A stretch of DNA of 64,000 nt. Source: Candidatus Rhodoferax mariagerensis (lineage in GTDB: Bacteria; Pseudomonadota; Gammaproteobacteria; Burkholderiales; Burkholderiaceae_C). The stretch spans positions 186,001 through 250,000 of the forward strand of contig JADKAW010000004.1 of NCBI GenBank assembly GCA_016719055.1, written 5' to 3'. The translations under genes and the position numbers were made by a program. Below the pieces are notes generated by a model. The model did no database searches, was not told where the DNA came from, and saw nothing but the letters and a program-made list of their open reading frames with translations. Shown here piece by piece: positions 36,450-44,809 of the stretch. The number at the start of each line of letters is the position of its first letter. The stretch's first letter is position 1.

Positions 36450-37516
36450 GCGAGTGCCAGTGCGCGCAGACAGCGTTGCAGGTGCGCCGGGCCGTTGTCG
36501 GGCGCGATGTCTTGTGTCCCCAGCCTGAGCCCGTAGCGCAGGCCGGCCCCGTCGGCCTGCAGCGCCCAGGCACACAGGCGGCTGAGCTGCTGTTCGGGGT
36601 GGCTCAAGCCGGTGTGCTGGCGTTCCAGCCAGAGTTCGCGCTGCTGCAAGGCCATGCTGTCGCGGCTGACCAGTTCGCCGGTTTTGGCGGCCTTTTTCCA
36701 GTAAATGGTTTTGAGCGCATCACCGCGACGATAGGCACGCAGGCCGTCGGGCTCGCCACTGCGGTGCGTGCTGCTGGCCTGGCTGCTGCCACTGTGGCTT
36801 TGGCCGATTGGGAGCGGGGGTGGTTTGGCCTCGGGTTTGGGATACACCAGCAGCTGCGCCGCTGGGCGCCACAGTGTCCAGACCCGAAACGTGCCCAGCG
36901 GAAAATGGGTTTGTGCGCACAGGGTGGGCAGCCGGTGCAGGCCGCGTTGGGGCGGCTGCCAGGCCAGCTGCACGCTGGCACCAGCCTGGGCCGCCACGTC
37001 GGTCCAGCCCCATTGATCTGAGCCCAACACCGCCAGTGCCAGGGCGTGACGGGTGCGTTTGCGGGTGTTTTGCAAATGCACAACAAATTGGGCCTTGGCC
37101 CCCGTGAATACTGCGTCAGGCGCTACCAAATGCATAGTGACACCGCGCAGCGTGCCATGGCTGACATGCATCGCCACCAGGCTGCAGCCAGCCAGCAAAA
37201 AGGTCAGCAGATAGCCCAGATTGAGCTGGTAGTTGATCGAGGCCAGCAGCAGCACCAGCAGCGTGACGCCCAGCATCAGGCCGGGGCGGGTCGGCAAAAT
37301 ATAGACGTTGCGTTGGGTCAGTGTGATGCTGTCAGCCAGCGGCAGGCGCGCTTGCCACCAGCTTGACAGTCGGGCGCGCGCGGCCCTCAGCGGGTGTCCC
37401 AAACCGGCCCCGGACGGCGGGAGGCAACCGGAAAACTTTTTCCGTGGGCGGCCAGAGTCCAGGAAGTCAGGGCAGTGGCACCGCGTCGAGCATGGCGCGC
37501 ACCTGTTCCTGGGCAC
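36446..37516 (-). CDS. DUF58-domain protein
   Basis: The frame can start at a GTG (37516), which overlaps moxR by 50 bp, or at a TTG near 37402; neither has a clear ribosome site, so the N-terminus is uncertain. Two membrane helices (about residues 75-115 of the long form) are followed by a beta-rich region and the DUF58 signature GEPDGLRAYRRGDALKTIYW. DUF58 proteins occur with MoxR ATPases and transglutaminase proteins, and are probably assembled or activated by MoxR. The stop overlaps the TgpA-like start by 4 bp. Confidence 0.85.
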   Translation of the reverse strand: MPRNRCAPCSTRCHCPDFLDSGRPRKKFSGCLPPSGAGLGHPLRAARARLSSWWQARLPLADSITLTQRNVYILPTRPGLMLGVTLLVLLLASINYQLNLGYLLTFLLAGCSLVAMHVSHGTLRGVTMHLVAPDAVFTGAKAQFVVHLQNTRKRTRHALALAVLGSDQWGWTDVAAQAGASVQLAWQPPQRGLHRLPTLCAQTHFPLGTFRVWTLWRPAAQLLVYPKPEAKPPPLPIGQSHSGSSQASSTHRSGEPDGLRAYRRGDALKTIYWKKAAKTGELVSRDSMALQQRELWLERQHTGLSHPEQQLSRLCAWALQADGAGLRYGLRLGTQDIAPDNGPAHLQRCLRALALA

Positions 37517-38387
37517 CGCGCCCGGCGTCCCCGGTGGGAATCAGCCGGTGCGCAATGGTCTGCGGCAGAATAGCCCGCACATCGTCGGGAGCGACGTAGT
37601 TGCGCCCGGCTAGCAGCGCCCGTGCTTTGGCAGCGCGCAACACGGCAATGCCGGCGCGCGGGCTCAGGCCCTGCACAAACCACTGGCCACCGCGGGTGGC
37701 GGCCATCAGGTCTTGCACATAGTCCAGCAGCGGGGCGCCGGCATGCACTGCCTGCACCTGCTGTTGCAACAGCAGCAGCTCTGCCGGGGTCAGCAGGCTG
37801 GGCAGCTTGTCCACCAGTTCGCGCCGATCCACGCCGCACAACAGCTGGCGCTCGGCATCACGGCTGGGGTAACCGAGCGAGATACACATCAAAAACCGGT
37901 CAAGCTGCGACTCGGGCAGGGCGTAGGTGCCAGCCTGGTCCATCGGGTTTTGCGTGGCAATGACAAAAAACGGGGTGGGCAGCGGCCGGGTCTGGCCTTC
38001 AACCGTGACTTGCTTTTCTTCCATGGCCTCCAGCAGCGCGCTTTGTGTCTTGGGGCTGGCGCGGTTGATCTCGTCAGCCAGCAACACCTGGGCAAACAGT
38101 GGCCCCGCGTGAAAGATGAACTTTTCCTGGCTGCGCTCGTAAATCGATACCCCTAGCAGGTCACTGGGCATCAGATCGGCGGTAAATTGCACCCGCGAAA
38201 AGTGCAGCCCAAAGGTGCGTGCCAGCGCATGCGCCAGTGTGGTTTTGCCAACGCCGGGCACGTCTTCAATCAACAGGTGGCCGCCGGCCAGCAAACAGGC
38301 GACACAATCTTGTGTCTGGTCCGGTTTTCCGACAATCACCGTGTTAAGCTGATCGAGTAATGATGTGAGTTTTGCTTGAATGTCCAT
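37467..38387 (-). CDS. MoxR-family AAA+ ATPase
   Basis: A 306-residue AAA+ ATPase of the MoxR group. Walker A is in EDVPGVGKTTLAHALA, Walker B in VLLADEINRASPKTQ, and sensor 1 follows VIATQNPMDQAGTYALPE. The C-terminal lid contains GLSPRAGIAVLRAAKARALL and YVAPDDV. MoxR ATPases act as chaperones that mature partner proteins, here most likely the DUF58 and transglutaminase proteins encoded downstream. It is the first gene of the leftward envelope operon and is divergent from the HDAC-family gene, 43 bp away. Confidence 0.94.
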   Translation of the reverse strand: MDIQAKLTSLLDQLNTVIVGKPDQTQDCVACLLAGGHLLIEDVPGVGKTTLAHALARTFGLHFSRVQFTADLMPSDLLGVSIYERSQEKFIFHAGPLFAQVLLADEINRASPKTQSALLEAMEEKQVTVEGQTRPLPTPFFVIATQNPMDQAGTYALPESQLDRFLMCISLGYPSRDAERQLLCGVDRRELVDKLPSLLTPAELLLLQQQVQAVHAGAPLLDYVQDLMAATRGGQWFVQGLSPRAGIAVLRAAKARALLAGRNYVAPDDVRAILPQTIAHRLIPTGDAGRGAQEQVRAMLDAVPLP

Positions 38388-38430
38388 GGGACGACCTTAC
38401 CAAAAAATTGCCGATAGGAGACAGCTGCGT

Positions 38431-39384
38431 ATGACGATGACCGGATACTTTACTCACCCAAGCTTTCGCAAGCATGAAATGGGTCCGGGCCACCCCGAAT
38501 GCCCCGAGCGGCTGGACGCCATTGACGACCGGCTGCTGATTTCAGGTCTGGACGTGGCGCTGGACCGGCGCGAAGCCACCACTGCGGCCACTTCCGACAT
38601 CGAACTGGCCCATGACCGCATGTATGTGGCCTCGATTCGTGGCTTGAATGCTGAGCTCAGGGAAGAAATCGTCGCCGGGGGCCCAACCCACCTGCAGATT
38701 GACCCCGACACCAGCGTCAACGTCCACACCTGGAAGGCGGCCCTGAATGCCGCGGGTGCTGCCATTGACGCCACCGACGCGGTGATGGCCGGTGAAATGG
38801 AAAACGCCTTTTGCGCGGTGCGCCCACCCGGTCACCATGCCTGCCGCGACAAGGCTGGTGGTTTCTGCTTTTTCAACAACGTTGCCATCGCTGCCAAATA
38901 CGCCCTGGAGCGGCACAACTTGCAGCGTGTGGCCATCATCGACTTTGATGTGCACCATGGCAATGGCACCGAGGACATCGTCAAGGACGACGAGCGTATT
39001 TTGATGTGCAGCTTTTACCAGCACCCGTTTTACCCGCTCAACTGGGACCATTCCACGGCCCCCAACCTGGTTAACTTGCCGGTGCCGGCCTATACCAGAG
39101 GTGGTGAAATTCGCGACATGATCGAGTCCGCCTGGATGCCGCGTCTGGAACAGTTCAAGCCCGAGATGATTTTTATCAGTGCCGGCTTTGACGCCCACCG
39201 CGAGGACGATATGGGACAACTGGGCCTGGTGGAGCAGGACTACGCCTGGATCACCAGCCGCATCAAGGATGTGGCACGTCGACATGGCAAGGGGCGTATC
39301 GTCAGCTGTCTTGAGGGTGGTTATGTGATGAGCGCCTTGTCACGCAGCGTGGAGGCACATATCCGGGTTCTGGCCGGTGTCTAA
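38431..39384 (+). CDS. Histone deacetylase-family amidohydrolase
   Basis: The ATG at 38431 has a strong ribosome site (TAGGAGA, 38415-38421) and is preferred over a longer frame starting in the divergent spacer. The 317-residue protein is a class II-type deacetylase. It has GPGHPECPERL, the tandem His in RPPGHHACRD, zinc-binding DFDVHHGNGTED, the Asp in ISAGFDAHRED, and EGGY with the transition-state Tyr. In bacteria this family removes acetyl groups from polyamines, other small amides or protein lysines. The substrate here is unknown. Its last codons overlap the MscS-type gene start. Confidence 0.94.
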   Translation: MTMTGYFTHPSFRKHEMGPGHPECPERLDAIDDRLLISGLDVALDRREATTAATSDIELAHDRMYVASIRGLNAELREEIVAGGPTHLQIDPDTSVNVHTWKAALNAAGAAIDATDAVMAGEMENAFCAVRPPGHHACRDKAGGFCFFNNVAIAAKYALERHNLQRVAIIDFDVHHGNGTEDIVKDDERILMCSFYQHPFYPLNWDHSTAPNLVNLPVPAYTRGGEIRDMIESAWMPRLEQFKPEMIFISAGFDAHREDDMGQLGLVEQDYAWITSRIKDVARRHGKGRIVSCLEGGYVMSALSRSVEAHIRVLAGV

Positions 39385-40636
39385 GTCTGCGCCAGTCGGG
39401 CTGCAAGAGTGGTTTGAAGCGCTGACACACCCCTCAGCGCTGACGGCACTGGGGGCTCTGCTGGCCTGCGGTTTGCTGGCCTGGTTGCTGACCAGTCTGG
39501 TGGCCCGGGCGTTTGACGGGCGCGACAGCAAGTCCATCATGTTTGGCCAGCGCAATGTGGATGGTGTGTTGTTTCCGGCCATCTTGCTGTGTTTGGCCTA
39601 TCTGGCCCGAACCCTGCTGGCCAGTGCCTTGTATTCGCCGGTGTTCAAGGTGGCAATACCGGTGCTGCTGTCGCTGCTGGTGATCCGCCTGGGGGTCAAG
39701 GTGTTGCAGGCAACGTTCACTGAAACGCCGTTTATCCGCTTGCTGGAGCGCAGCATTTCGTGGCTGGCCTGGCTGGCCATGGTGTTATGGGTCAGTGACC
39801 TGCTGCCGCTGCTGCTCGAAGAGCTGGAGCACATCAGCTGGAAGGTCGGCGGCAGCACCCTGACGGTGCGCAACATCATTGAGGGCACGCTCACGGCTGG
39901 CTTGGTGCTGATCATCACGTTGTGGATTTCGTCGGCCATTGAGGCCAAGCTGTTGCGTCATGCAACCGGTGGCGAACTGAGCCTGCGCAAGGCTTTCAGC
40001 AATGCGGCGCGCGCACTGCTGATGTTTTTGGGGCTGTTGCTGGCCTTGTCTGCCGTGGGCATCGACCTCACAGCCCTGTCGGTGCTGGGCGGAGCGGTGG
40101 GTGTGGGGATTGGTCTGGGCTTGCAAAAACTGGCCGCCAACTACGTGTCTGGTTTTGTCATTCTGGCCGAGCGCAGCATGCGCATTGGTGACAGTGTGCA
40201 GGTCGACACCTTTAACGGCATCATCACCCAGATCAACGCGCGCTACACCGTGATCCGGTCGTTGACCGGGCGCGAGTCCATCGTGCCCAACGAGATGATG
40301 ATCACCAGTCGGGTTGAAAACCACTCACTGGCCGATGCCAAGGTGTGGTTGTCGACCCTTGTTTCGGTGGGCTACGACAGTGATGTGCAGCGGGTGATGG
40401 CGCTGCTGTCCCAGGCGGCACTGGCGCAAGAGCGGGTGTTGCGCGAGCCGGCTCCGTCGGTGGCGTTGTCAAACTTTGGCGCCGACGGGCTCGAATTTAC
40501 GCTGGGTTTCTGGATTGGTGACCCCGAAAACGGCAGCCTCAACATCAGGTCACAGGTCAACCTGGAGATTTTGCGTTTGCTGCGCGAAAATAGTATAGAG
40601 ATACCATTCCCGCAACGGGTGATCCATCAGCGTTGA
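39377..40636 (+). CDS. MscS-family mechanosensitive channel
   Basis: A 419-residue membrane protein with a GTG start that overlaps the previous stop. About five or six N-terminal helices precede the MscS pore helix, with its glycine/alanine pattern LGGAVGVGIGLGLQKLAANY. FVILAERSMRIGDSVQV begins the beta domain, and SIVPNEMMITSRVENHS follows. The C-terminal alpha/beta vestibule ends IEIPFPQRV, a common family ending. It is a pressure-release or regulatory channel of the inner membrane. It is longer than E. coli MscS (286 residues), like many proteobacterial paralogues. Confidence 0.93.
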   Translation: MSKSAPVGLQEWFEALTHPSALTALGALLACGLLAWLLTSLVARAFDGRDSKSIMFGQRNVDGVLFPAILLCLAYLARTLLASALYSPVFKVAIPVLLSLLVIRLGVKVLQATFTETPFIRLLERSISWLAWLAMVLWVSDLLPLLLEELEHISWKVGGSTLTVRNIIEGTLTAGLVLIITLWISSAIEAKLLRHATGGELSLRKAFSNAARALLMFLGLLLALSAVGIDLTALSVLGGAVGVGIGLGLQKLAANYVSGFVILAERSMRIGDSVQVDTFNGIITQINARYTVIRSLTGRESIVPNEMMITSRVENHSLADAKVWLSTLVSVGYDSDVQRVMALLSQAALAQERVLREPAPSVALSNFGADGLEFTLGFWIGDPENGSLNIRSQVNLEILRLLRENSIEIPFPQRVIHQR

Positions 40637-40819
40637 CACTGCCTATAATAAAAAGCACGACCGTTCTATTTATTGCAATTTTTCGTTTTGCCCGCTGGCA
40701 TGACGAAGCTGGCAGGGTGGGCCGCATAGAATATCGGCGTTGACGTGCACGTCAATCAGGGAATGTCTGATGACCGTGCTGGTTGCATCTATTTTTAACT
40801 ATTCTGGAGAGCAGTATTC
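40637..40819 (+). promoter_or_regulatory. Upstream region of etfB with candidate -10 and operator
   Basis: The gap holds a perfect TATAAT at 40644-40649 but no good -35 at 17 bp. Just downstream is a short near-palindrome ACGACCGT at 40657-40664, flanked by A and T. This resembles the kind of site bound by TetR-type fatty-acid regulators in related bacteria, which would fit an electron-transfer flavoprotein operon, but that link is inference. A TTCTGGAGAG ribosome site precedes the etfB start. Confidence 0.35.
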
Positions 40820-41569
40820 ATGAAAGTTCTGGTCGCAGTCAAGCGCGTGGTGGACTACAACGTCAAGGTCCGGGTCAAATCGGACAACACTGCGGTGGAC
40901 ATCGCTAACGTCAAAATGAGCATGAACCCGTTTGACGAAATTGCCATCGAAGAAGCCGTGCGTTTGAAAGAAAAAGGCGTGGCCACCGAGATCATCGCCG
41001 TCTCTTGTGGTGTCACACAATGCCAGGAAACCCTGCGCACCGCCATGGCCATTGGTGCTGACCGCGCCATCCTGGTTGAAAGCGCTGAAGAGTTGCAACC
41101 GCTGGCCGTGGCCAAACTACTTAAGGCCCTGATCGACAAAGAACAACCCGGCCTCGTCATCCTGGGCAAACAAGCCATCGACGACGACTGCAACCAGACC
41201 GGCCAGATGCTCGCCGCCCTGGCCGACCTGCCGCAAGTCACCTGCGCCAGCAAAGTCGTGGTTGAAGGTGCAAAGGCCAACATCACCCGCGAAATCGACG
41301 GTGGATCTGAAACCCTGTCGGTCACCCTGCCAGCGGTGATGACCGCCGACCTGCGCCTGAATGAGCCACGCTACGTCACCCTGCCCAACATCATGAAGGC
41401 CAAGAAAAAGCCGCTGGAGACCCTCAAGCCCGCTGATTTGGGCGTGGACGTCACCCCGCGCATTAAAACCCTCAAAGTCAACGAGCCCCCCAAACGCAGC
41501 GCCGGCATCAAGGTGCCTGATGTGGCCACCCTGGTGGACAAGCTCAAGAACGAAGCGAAGGTTATTTAA
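40820..41569 (+). CDS. etfB: Electron transfer flavoprotein, beta subunit
   Basis: A 249-residue protein that matches EtfB end to end: MKVLVAVKRVVDYNVKVRVK start, AMNPFDEIAIEEA-like segment, GKQAIDDDCNQTGQML and the nucleotide-binding region around DRAILVE. With EtfA it forms the soluble FAD/AMP heterodimer that takes electrons from acyl-CoA dehydrogenases and passes them to ETF-ubiquinone oxidoreductase. The C-terminal LVDKLKNEAKVI is typical. etfA follows after 122 bp and an acyl-CoA dehydrogenase after that. Confidence 0.97.
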   Translation: MKVLVAVKRVVDYNVKVRVKSDNTAVDIANVKMSMNPFDEIAIEEAVRLKEKGVATEIIAVSCGVTQCQETLRTAMAIGADRAILVESAEELQPLAVAKLLKALIDKEQPGLVILGKQAIDDDCNQTGQMLAALADLPQVTCASKVVVEGAKANITREIDGGSETLSVTLPAVMTADLRLNEPRYVTLPNIMKAKKKPLETLKPADLGVDVTPRIKTLKVNEPPKRSAGIKVPDVATLVDKLKNEAKVI

Positions 41570-41592
41570 CACCCCTGAGTCAAGCTGTCGCT

Positions 41593-41650
41593 TGCCTCCC
41601 CCTCAAGGGGGCGAACCCAGCAGCCCGGCAAAGCCGGTTCTGCGGGTTCT
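41593..41650. repeat. Intergenic palindromic sequence between etfB and etfA
   Basis: Two hairpins lie in tandem: a C-run/G-run palindrome around CCCCCTCAAGGGGGC, then GAACCC paired with GGGTTC (41613-41618 with 41644-41649) around an inner CCGGC/GCCGG. There is no T-run, so it is more likely an mRNA-stabilising or attenuating structure, or an intergenic repeat, than a terminator. Confidence 0.55.
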
Positions 41651-41691
41651 TCAAGCGAAAGCCACCGCACACACTGCAAAGGATTTGAACC

Positions 41692-42627
41692 ATGACCACC
41701 CTAGTTATCGCCGAACACGACAACACCAGCCTCAAGCCCGCTACCCTCAACACCGTCACTGCCGCCCTGAAATGTGGCGGTGAGGTCCATGTGCTGGTGG
41801 CTGGCTTCAACGCCGCAGCCGCGGCCACAGCCGCCGCCCGGGTCGCCGGTGTCGCCAAAGTGCTGCACATTGATGCCGACACCCTGGCCCACGGCATTGC
41901 CGAAAACGTCACCGCCCAGATCCAGAGCGTGGCTGTCAGCTACAGCCACATCCTGTTTGCTGCCACTGCCAGCGGCAAAAACATCGCACCTCGCCTGGCC
42001 GCCAAACTTGACGTGGCCCAGATCAGCGACATCACGCAAGTCATCAGCGCTGACACCTTTGAGCGCCCGATTTATGCCGGTAACGCCATGGCCACCGTGC
42101 AAAGCACGGATGCAACCAAGGTCATTACTGTGCGTACCACGGGCTTTGACCCTGCAGCCCAGAGTGGACAAGCGCCAGCCACTATTGAAACTGTAGCGCC
42201 CTCAGCGATGCCGGGCAACACCACCTACGTCGGCAGCGAAATCGCCAAAAACGACCGCCCGGAGCTGACCGCCGCCAAGATCATTGTCAGCGGTGGCCGC
42301 GCCCTGGGCTCCCAAGAAAAGTTCAATAGCGTCATGACCCCACTGGCTGACAAACTCGGGGCCGCCATCGGTGCCAGCCGGGCGGCGGTGGATGCCGGTT
42401 ATGCCGCCAATGACCTGCAGGTGGGCCAGACCGGCAAGATTGTGGCCCCCCAGCTCTACATTGCCGCGGGCATCAGCGGTGCCATTCAGCACCTGGCAGG
42501 CATGAAAGACAGCAAGGTGATTGTGGCCATCAACAAGGATCCCGAGGCACCTATCTTCAGCGTGGCTGACTATGGCTTGGAGGCCGATCTTTTTGCTGCA
42601 GTGCCAGAACTGGTCGCCGCCCTGTAA
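41692..42627 (+). CDS. etfA: Electron transfer flavoprotein, alpha subunit
   Basis: A 311-residue EtfA of normal length. The N-terminal half resembles EtfB. The C-terminal FAD domain has SGGRALGSQEKF, GASRAAVDAGYA, VGQTGKIVAPQLYIAAGISG and the PROSITE-type stretch around INKDPEAPIFSVADYG. It pairs with the etfB product. The linker between domains (about residues 151-169) overlaps a sequence with the spacing of the dispersed repeat, although FDPA within it may be ancestral. A clear terminator follows the gene. Confidence 0.97.
   Translation: MTTLVIAEHDNTSLKPATLNTVTAALKCGGEVHVLVAGFNAAAAATAAARVAGVAKVLHIDADTLAHGIAENVTAQIQSVAVSYSHILFAATASGKNIAPRLAAKLDVAQISDITQVISADTFERPIYAGNAMATVQSTDATKVITVRTTGFDPAAQSGQAPATIETVAPSAMPGNTTYVGSEIAKNDRPELTAAKIIVSGGRALGSQEKFNSVMTPLADKLGAAIGASRAAVDAGYAANDLQVGQTGKIVAPQLYIAAGISGAIQHLAGMKDSKVIVAINKDPEAPIFSVADYGLEADLFAAVPELVAAL
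42141..42197 (-). repeat. Dispersed repeat, copy 9 (inside etfA linker)
   Basis: Read on the minus strand from 42197: GCTAC start, TAGT at positions 14-17, GGGCTG at position 38. The first half is a good family match. The GGG side may instead be normal etfA sequence, so this copy is less certain. Confidence 0.55.
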
Positions 42628-42655
42628 TGCAACTTGGGGCGTGCCCTCAAATACA

Positions 42656-42682
42656 GGGCATCCATCGTGATGCCCTTTTTTT
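42656..42682 (+). terminator. Rho-independent terminator after etfA
   Basis: Perfect 7-bp stem GGGCATC (42656-42662) and GATGCCC (42669-42675), 6-nt loop, followed by seven T. It should end most etfBA transcripts before the acyl-CoA dehydrogenase gene. Confidence 0.85.
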
Positions 42683-42731
42683 CGCCTGGGCCGGGTGCCC
42701 GGCTTGAACAAACAACTACCGGAGAAGAACC

Positions 42732-44552
42732 ATGAGTTACATAGCCCCCCTGAAAGACATGCTGTTCAACATCAAATACCTGGCCAATATTGACCAGGTA
42801 GCGCAGTTGCCGGGCATGGAAGATGCTGGTTTTGACACGGCTCAAGCCGTGCTGGAAGAGGCAGCCAAGTTCAACGAAGGCGTGCTCAGCCCGCTGAACT
42901 GGACCGCTGACCAGACACCGACCAGTTGGAAAGGCGGCGTGGTCACGGCCAGTCCGGGGTTCAAGGAAGCCTACCAGCAATACACCGAAGCGGGTTGGCA
43001 AGGACTGCAGCATCCGGTGGCTTTTGGCGGCCAGGGCTTGCCCAAGACGATTGGATCGGCCGTGGGTGAAATGCAAAATTCAGCCAACATGAGCTTTGCG
43101 CTGTTGCCACTGCTGACCGACGGGGCCATTGAGGCGCTGCTCACCGCAGGCTCCGAAGACCTCAATGCCATCTACCTCGAAAAACTGGTCAGCGGCCAGT
43201 GGGCCGGCACCATGAACCTGACCGAATCACAGGCTGGCAGTGATTTGGCCGCCGTGCGCACCAAGGCTGAACCCCAGCCCGACGGCAGCTACAAAATCGC
43301 CGGCACCAAAATCTTCATCACCTGGGGTGAGCATGAAATGGCTGAGAACATCATCCACCTGGTGCTGGCCCGGGTGGTGGGCGCGCCAGAGGGTGTCAAA
43401 GGCATCAGCCTGTTTGTGGTGCCCAAATTCATCGTCAACAGTGACGGCTCACTTGGAGCGCGTAACGACGTGCAATGCGTCAGCATCGAACACAAGATGG
43501 GTATCAAGGCCAGCCCGACCTGTGTGCTTCAGTTTGGCGATGGCTTGGCTTCGAGTGTTGCAGACAGCGCTGGGCCTGGCGCTGTGGGCTACCTGGTGGG
43601 GCAGGAAAACCGTGGCCTCGAATACATGTTCATCATGATGAATGCTGCTCGTTATGGGGTCGGTGTGCAGGGCATTGCCATTGCCCAGATGGCGTATCAG
43701 AAAGCGGTGTCGTTTGCCAAAGACCGCATCCAGAGTCGCCCGGTCGATGGCTCGCTCAAAGCAGCCGGACCCATCATTCACCACCCGGATGTCAAGCGCA
43801 TGCTGATGACCATGCGTGCCTATACCGAGGGTTGCCGCGCCTTGTCCAGTGTGGCCGCCGCCGCTTATGACGCAGCGCACCATTGCTCGGACGCTGAAAT
43901 CCGCAGGGAAAACGAGACCTTTTATGAGTTCATGGTGCCGCTGATCAAAGGCTACAGCACTGAAATGAGCCTGGAAGTCACCAGCCTGGGCGTGCAGGTG
44001 CACGGCGGCATGGGCTTTATCGAAGAAACCGGCTGCGCCCAGTATTACCGCGATGCCAGGATTTTGACCATTTACGAAGGCACCACCGCGATTCAGGCCA
44101 ATGACCTGGTGGGGCGCAAAACCTTGCGCGATGGCGGCCAGACGGCCAAAGCACTGGCAGTGCAGATTGAATCCACCGAAGCCGCCCTGGTGGCCAGCGG
44201 CACTGCCGATGCGCTGGTGGTGGCCAAACGCTTGGCTGCTGCGCGGCTGGCTTTTGTGGATGTGGTGAATTTTGTCGCCGGCAATACCAAGGCCCTGCCC
44301 AAAGACGTGTTTGCGGGCAGCGTGCCCTATCTGATGCTGGCCGGCAACCTGATGGCGGGCTGGCAGATGGGCCGCGCGCTGCTGGCGGCGCAAGAGGCGC
44401 TGGCGCGTGGTGAAGATGTGGCGTTTATGCAAGCCAAGATCACCACCGCGCGGTTTTACGCCGACCATCTGTTGACCAAGGCACCAGGTCTGCGTGACGC
44501 GGTTGTGGAAGGCGCAGCCTGTGTGACGGCGCTGGCGCTTGAGGCGTTTTGA
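42732..44552 (+). CDS. Acyl-CoA dehydrogenase with C-terminal extension (DmdC-like)
   Basis: A 606-residue acyl-CoA dehydrogenase of the long type related to 3-methylmercaptopropionyl-CoA dehydrogenase (DmdC). It has the N-terminal MSYIAPLKDMLFN cap and the FAD-binding MNLTESQAGSDLAAVRTKA. KIFITWGEHEM and GVQVHGGMGFIEETG follow, then the catalytic region ILTIYEGTTAIQANDLVGRK, and a C-terminal four-helix extension of about 120 residues. A short stretch GLASSVADSAGPG looks inserted relative to the usual family sequence. The start has a GGAGAAG ribosome site. The chain specificity cannot be deduced. It likely feeds electrons to the EtfBA encoded just upstream. Confidence 0.94.
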   Translation: MSYIAPLKDMLFNIKYLANIDQVAQLPGMEDAGFDTAQAVLEEAAKFNEGVLSPLNWTADQTPTSWKGGVVTASPGFKEAYQQYTEAGWQGLQHPVAFGGQGLPKTIGSAVGEMQNSANMSFALLPLLTDGAIEALLTAGSEDLNAIYLEKLVSGQWAGTMNLTESQAGSDLAAVRTKAEPQPDGSYKIAGTKIFITWGEHEMAENIIHLVLARVVGAPEGVKGISLFVVPKFIVNSDGSLGARNDVQCVSIEHKMGIKASPTCVLQFGDGLASSVADSAGPGAVGYLVGQENRGLEYMFIMMNAARYGVGVQGIAIAQMAYQKAVSFAKDRIQSRPVDGSLKAAGPIIHHPDVKRMLMTMRAYTEGCRALSSVAAAAYDAAHHCSDAEIRRENETFYEFMVPLIKGYSTEMSLEVTSLGVQVHGGMGFIEETGCAQYYRDARILTIYEGTTAIQANDLVGRKTLRDGGQTAKALAVQIESTEAALVASGTADALVVAKRLAAARLAFVDVVNFVAGNTKALPKDVFAGSVPYLMLAGNLMAGWQMGRALLAAQEALARGEDVAFMQAKITTARFYADHLLTKAPGLRDAVVEGAACVTALALEAF

Positions 44553-44609
44553 TGGCATGGGTAGCATGACCTGACCGCCGCTTGATCACTGGCTTGATGT
44601 CAGTGATCT

Positions 44610-44666
44610 GCTATATTTAAAATAGCTATTAGCGCAATGATAGTAAGGGCTAGAGGCTATTTTATA
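44610..44666 (+). repeat. Dispersed repeat, copy 10 (intergenic, least altered)
   Basis: GCTAT start, TAGC at positions 14-17, GGGCTAGAGGC at position 38. An AAAATAGC (44619-44626) can pair with GCTATTTT (44656-44663), so it can fold into a stem with a 29-nt loop. It lies between the acyl-CoA dehydrogenase stop and the nitronate monooxygenase relic. Confidence 0.85.
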
Positions 44667-44719
44667 GCAAATGTACGGAACGTAAGATGTCACACCTGCC
44701 AGCCCCCTTGAACGCTTAG

Positions 44720-44788
44720 CCTTTTCCGGTGATGGGCGCACCGCTGTTCATCATCAGCAACCCAAAGCTGGTGATTGCCCAGTGCATC
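44720..44788 (+). pseudogene. Relic of the 5' end of a nitronate monooxygenase gene
   Basis: Read in one frame, this stretch gives PFPVMGAPLFIISNPKLVIA followed by QCI. It closely matches the N-terminal signature of nitronate monooxygenase (2-nitropropane dioxygenase), PxxGAPMFIISNPxLVIAQC. A stop codon lies directly before it in frame, and the homology ends after about 23 codons, so only a fragment remains. The downstream sequence runs into the antisense C-terminus of the beta-CASP gene. This suggests that a former gene was deleted here. Confidence 0.7.
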
Positions 44789-44809
44789 GAGCGATCAAAA
44801 CGAAGCAAT

